A DNA stretch of 64,000 bases from Zhaonella formicivorans (GTDB lineage: Bacteria > Bacillota > DUOV01 > Zhaonellaceae). A program made the position numbers and the translations under genes. The notes below the pieces were generated by a model. It was not told where the DNA came from. It did no database searches and saw only the letters and a program-made list of their open reading frames with translations. This document shows, one piece after another, positions 61,068-64,000 of the stretch. How positions within the stretch are numbered: position 1 is the first letter of the stretch; the number at the start of each line of letters is the position of its first letter. The DNA is taken from contig NZ_CP085524.1 of the NCBI RefSeq assembly GCF_004353525.1, positions 1,274,142 to 1,338,141 of the forward strand. The letters are read 5' to 3'.

Positions 61068-61252
61068 GTACTTTACCCCTTCCCGCTAATCATCATCGAT
61101 GAGCGATTATAATTATCAGTTCTACGCTCGCATGAAAAATCCTTCTTGTTTCGACTTTTTTTAAAAAATTTTTTGATGTATTTTGTATTCACCTTGAGAT
61201 ACTGTAAGAGCCTTGCTTTCACATGTTTTTGACTTCCTCATACAATTGCAAA

Positions 61253-61453
61253 GGCTGTTTAAAAATGATATTTAAACAGCCCAGCTTGTAGACAAAGCCA
61301 GCATGTATTATTTCGCTCTGGACAAGCTCCTACGCCGTTGACCTTCAGCTCCGCTGCCGACGGCTGGGGAAACCAGTCCCGCTCCATAATACATGCTGGC
61401 TGATAATAGTTTGTCGACGGTCTGGGCTGTTTAAAAATGATAATTAAACAGCC
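61253..61453. repeat. Palindromic element A, copy 5, with duplicated terminator-like stem-loop
   Basis: Core 61282-61424 (143 bp), the same size and ends as copy 1. It is flanked by two 29-bp copies of one palindrome (61253-61281 and 61425-61453; arms GGCTGTTTAA/TTAAACAGCC) that differ at a single base. The right copy lies 23 nt from the stop of the FlxA-like gene and is its probable terminator. The 150 bp left of the element (61068-61250) hold nothing I can call. Confidence 0.88.
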
Positions 61454-61475
61454 TTAGTGTTAGTAGTACTCTTCT

Positions 61476-62324
61476 TTAATATTCGTTGGGCATCTGATTT
61501 AGCTGGGCCAAAGTAAACACTGGTCCGTCCAGGCAAACATAGCAACTCCCGATGTTGCATCGACCGCATTTGCCAATGCCGCACTTCATCCGCATTTCCA
61601 AAGTAGTTATAATCTGTTCCGGCGTATAACCCATTTTCGCCAGACTCTGCAGCACGAATTTGATCATAATGGGCGGACCGCAGGTGATGGCCACTTTGCC
61701 TTCCGGCGATGGATTGATTTGCTCCAGAAAAGCGGGAACAAAACCTACGTTGCCGGACCAATTTTCATCCCCTTTGTCTACAGTAACGTCAACCTGCATA
61801 TCCATCACTTTGGGCCAGTTCTCAAAAAGATCATCTTTAAAACAAAGATCCTGCGGGGAACGGGCCCCATAGATCACATGCAGTTTGCCGAAGTCCTGGC
61901 GGTTGGCAATACAGTAGTTGATGAGAGACCTTACAGGCGCTAAGCCAATGCCGCCGCCAATAAACAATAGATCCTTCCCTTTGCATATTTCAATAGGAAA
62001 ACCGTTACCGTAAGGGCCCCTAATGCCTATCTGCTGGCCTACCGCAGCTTCATGGAGGGCCTCAGTCAACATGCCCACTTTCTTGATGGCAAATTCCAGA
62101 TGGTTTTCTCCTTGGGAGGTGATGGAAAACATTGCTTCACCGATGGGGAGCATGGAAACCATGGCCAGTTGGCCCGGCAGGGGGGTAAAAGGTTTTCCGT
62201 TTTCGGTTGTCACATGAAAAGTTTTGACGTCGGGCGTCTCTTCTACAATTTTAATGATTTTTCCCACAACCGGGATTAAAGGGTTCATAACTGTCCCCTG
62301 CTCAGCTAATGCTTGGTTAGGCAT
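61476..62324 (-). CDS. FAD/NAD(P)-binding oxidoreductase subunit (FlxA/AsrB-like)
   Basis: 282 residues. Ferredoxin-reductase fold: FAD barrel with PGQLAMVSMLPIGEAMFSI, FIGGGIGLAPVRSLI for NAD(P)H, and TCGPPIMIKFVLQSL. The C-terminal [2Fe-2S] site is MKCGIGKCGRCNIGSCYVCLDGP with four Cys, as in PyrK and AsrB. It takes electrons from NADH for the iron-sulfur subunits upstream. It overlaps the preceding gene by 8 nt. Confidence 0.88.
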   Translation of the reverse strand: MPNQALAEQGTVMNPLIPVVGKIIKIVEETPDVKTFHVTTENGKPFTPLPGQLAMVSMLPIGEAMFSITSQGENHLEFAIKKVGMLTEALHEAAVGQQIGIRGPYGNGFPIEICKGKDLLFIGGGIGLAPVRSLINYCIANRQDFGKLHVIYGARSPQDLCFKDDLFENWPKVMDMQVDVTVDKGDENWSGNVGFVPAFLEQINPSPEGKVAITCGPPIMIKFVLQSLAKMGYTPEQIITTLEMRMKCGIGKCGRCNIGSCYVCLDGPVFTLAQLNQMPNEY

Positions 62325-63318
62325 CCAGGCTCACCTCCCCTATTTGCTTGATAATCCGCGTAATGTCCACATTGACCGGACACTTGACAACGCAGCGTCC
62401 ACAGCCGACGCAGCCCCACTTCCCGTACCTCTCAGGAATATACTGCAGCTTGTGCAGGAAACGCTGTCTGACCCGCTCCTTCTTGCTGGGTCTTGGATTG
62501 TGACCGCCGGCCATTAAAGTATACTCCTGATACATGCAGGAATCCCAGCAGCGAAACTTGACACCGCTCTCCCCTCTCGTTTTCCCTTGAATGTCAAAAC
62601 AGTGGCAAGTAGGGCAAAGATAAGTGCATGTCCCACAGTTCAGGCACTTTTTGCAGATTTCATTCCACAGGCTGTGCTCAAACATCTTCTGCAGCTTAGC
62701 AGTCAAGCCTTCAACCTGCAAAACCATGGTACATTCCGCCGTAGGCTGCGTCACGCCGGCCAAATCTTCCAATTGCGCAGAGTTTTCTTCCAGGAACTTC
62801 TTGCCTTTGTCTGATTTTGCTTCAAAAACCAATGCCTCGCCGGCATCCCATGCCATTACATCCGCCAATTCGGTCCCGGAAGGATCTACTCCCAGGGAAC
62901 TGCAAAAACAAGTTGGTTCCGGTTTACGGCAACCTAAAGCAATTACCAGTGTATTTTCCCTCTTGTTTTTATAGAACAGGTCTTCATAACCTTTGGTTAA
63001 AAACACGTCATCCAACACTGCTAAGCTCTGTACATCACAGGGTCTGGCCCCAAAAAGCACTCTGGGCTCACAGGCCGCAGCAATTTCCTCCACCGCAGCT
63101 TCTTGTTTATGAGCTTTATAGCAATACATGTGCTCTGTCTGCGGGAAGAACAGCTCTTTCGGGGGAACAACCGTATTCCGCTCCAGAGCTAACTGTACGC
63201 CTGCCTGATATGCAGTAAAGCGCGTAGTACCTTCCACCTCAGCAGGAACAAAAAGCTGATAGCCGGAACTGATTTTCTCCAAAAAGTTGTTGAGATTGTT
63301 CTTTTTTACGCCAAGCAT
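62317..63318 (-). CDS. Iron-sulfur subunit (AsrA/FlxB-like)
   Basis: 333 residues. An N-terminal part with RPCDVQSLAVLDDVF and GCRKPEPTCFCSSLGVDPSG, as in anaerobic sulfite reductase A and hydrogenase beta-type subunits, then two ferredoxin sites: CKKCLNCGTCTYLCPTC (about 220-240) and GCVGCGRCVVKCPVNVDI (about 305-322). It carries electrons between clusters. The stop overlaps the next gene by 8 nt and the start is 11 nt after the third gene, so all three form one complex or operon. Confidence 0.88.
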   Translation of the reverse strand: MLGVKKNNLNNFLEKISSGYQLFVPAEVEGTTRFTAYQAGVQLALERNTVVPPKELFFPQTEHMYCYKAHKQEAAVEEIAAACEPRVLFGARPCDVQSLAVLDDVFLTKGYEDLFYKNKRENTLVIALGCRKPEPTCFCSSLGVDPSGTELADVMAWDAGEALVFEAKSDKGKKFLEENSAQLEDLAGVTQPTAECTMVLQVEGLTAKLQKMFEHSLWNEICKKCLNCGTCTYLCPTCHCFDIQGKTRGESGVKFRCWDSCMYQEYTLMAGGHNPRPSKKERVRQRFLHKLQYIPERYGKWGCVGCGRCVVKCPVNVDITRIIKQIGEVSLDA

Positions 63319-63329
63319 TACCTCACCCC

Positions 63330-64000
63330 CTACATAAACTCTTCCGGGTCTTCAGCTTTGTAAAGACCAAGAGGAGGTAATGTCTCGGTATCAAGTCCGG
63401 CCTCATATTCACCGAACAGCTCTACAATGTCTTTAGCAATTTTACGGTTCAATTTCATGATCGGAACTCCCATGGGGCAAACCCGCTCACATTCACCGCA
63501 TTCTATGCATCTGCCCGCCACGTGAAAGGCCCTGATAATGCCATAGACTTGGTTGCCTGTAGGAGTTACATCCCTCTCCAGCCATGTTTGGCCCTGATCG
63601 AAACAGCAAACTGTACAGTTGCAAGCCGGACAAACATTGCGGCAGGCATAGCACCGGATGCAGCGAGAGTATTGCTTGGTCCAAAATTCGTATTTCTCAT
63701 CAGGCGTCATCTTTTCAATTTCTTCCACTCCGGCAAAACGCTCCACTTCTGCTGTTACCGCAACCTCATCCAGTGCCACCTTTTCCCCCAGCAGCATGTC
63801 ATATACTACCGGGTTATGATGGGTGCAGTAAGTGCATTTTTCTTCCAGCGGCACTTCAGAGGCTTTTTCCTGTCCAAGCAGGGGAGCCTTCTTTGCGCTC
63901 TTCATTCCCGGGCACGGCAAACCAATCAGGAAGAGATTTTCCCTTTTGACCTGTTTATCCTGTACCAGCCTGTTGACTCCCCTGGAGTCGCATCCCTTGA
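63330..64000 (-). CDS. Two-cluster ferredoxin-type subunit, 5' end beyond the window
   Basis: The frame stays open to the right edge, so the gene is longer than the visible 222 codons. The upstream part reads KGCDSRGVNRLVQDKQVKRE and NLFLIGLPCPGM, the motif with which coenzyme F420-hydrogenase/formate-dehydrogenase beta-like iron-sulfur proteins bind their substrates; a TTG at 63920 is therefore internal. Two [4Fe-4S] sites follow: CIRCYACRNVCPACNC and CIECGECERVCPMGV, with an extra CTYCTHH before. With the FlxA- and FlxB-like genes it suggests a NADH-linked electron-bifurcating or heterodisulfide-reductase-type module continuing to the right. Confidence 0.85.
   Translation of the reverse strand, partial: KGCDSRGVNRLVQDKQVKRENLFLIGLPCPGMKSAKKAPLLGQEKASEVPLEEKCTYCTHHNPVVYDMLLGEKVALDEVAVTAEVERFAGVEEIEKMTPDEKYEFWTKQYSRCIRCYACRNVCPACNCTVCCFDQGQTWLERDVTPTGNQVYGIIRAFHVAGRCIECGECERVCPMGVPIMKLNRKIAKDIVELFGEYEAGLDTETLPPLGLYKAEDPEEFM

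Overview
The window comes from an endospore-forming, anaerobic member of the Firmicutes (Clostridia; the gene content and order look most like the Peptococcales/Desulfotomaculum-Moorella group, but the sequence does not fix the genus). The evidence is spoIIGA-sigE-sigG, spoIIR and spoVD in and beside a Gram-positive division and cell-wall (dcw) cluster, an oxygen-sensitive class III ribonucleotide reductase, a MurE of the meso-diaminopimelate type, a T-box in front of ileS, and flavin/iron-sulfur electron-transfer proteins. Almost every gene lies on the minus strand, so the window reads biologically from right to left.

Right to left. 63.9-61.5 kb: three overlapping or abutting genes of a FAD/2Fe-2S/4Fe-4S electron-transfer module (FlxA/AsrB-like, AsrA-like, and a third subunit cut by the window edge). 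61-59.2 kb: a PHP phosphatase and a cation/calcium exchanger. 59.2-48.2 kb: a catabolic-looking island. It holds an HTH-FCD regulator, two matching 19-bp dyads in front of an operon, a small glucitol-IIA-like protein, a RidA protein, a fold-type I PLP enzyme, a flavoprotein with a four-cysteine motif, a permease, a Cys-rich oxidoreductase-like protein on the plus strand, a small protein coupled to a cobalamin-dependent mutase with an N-terminal B12 domain, and a P-loop protein that may be a mutase reactivase. I cannot assign a substrate, and this is the best candidate for an undescribed pathway.

48-38.6 kb: YlbF, a PerR-type regulator with its own candidate box, SfsA, the bacillithiol genes bshC-bshB1, a TPR protein, a 37-residue RCKP rubredoxin-like protein, a MoeB/ThiF-type E1 enzyme, an M20 amidohydrolase and small proteins. 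39.1-19.1 kb: the dcw cluster, mraZ-rsmH-ftsL-spoVD-murE-murF-mraY-murD-ftsW-murG-murC-murB-murA-ftsQ-sbp-ftsA-ftsZ, headed by 10-bp-phased MraZ boxes. 18.7-14.6 kb: spoIIGA-sigE, sigG, spoIIR and ylmC. 13.9-10.7 kb: nrdR-nrdD-nrdG behind tandem NrdR boxes. 10.5-4.1 kb: pgeF, a HlyD-like protein, yggS, sepF, proC, yggT, ylmH, divIVA and a nucleosidase-like protein. 4.1-0 kb: T-box, ileS, gcvH and a partial pduL.

The intergenic spaces carry several families of non-coding repeats. The most striking is a palindromic element of about 143 bp, present in five copies. Three of these are flanked by duplicated, locus-specific stem-loops, as if it inserts into transcription terminators and copies them. 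A second, longer variant contains a nested GGGGACA/TGTCCCC block. A separate structured repeat of about 260-290 bp and arrays of AGCTGAT-like heptamers fill other gaps, and reach into the 3' ends of murD and sfsA. At least six genes appear to start at TTG codons behind strong Shine-Dalgarno sequences.
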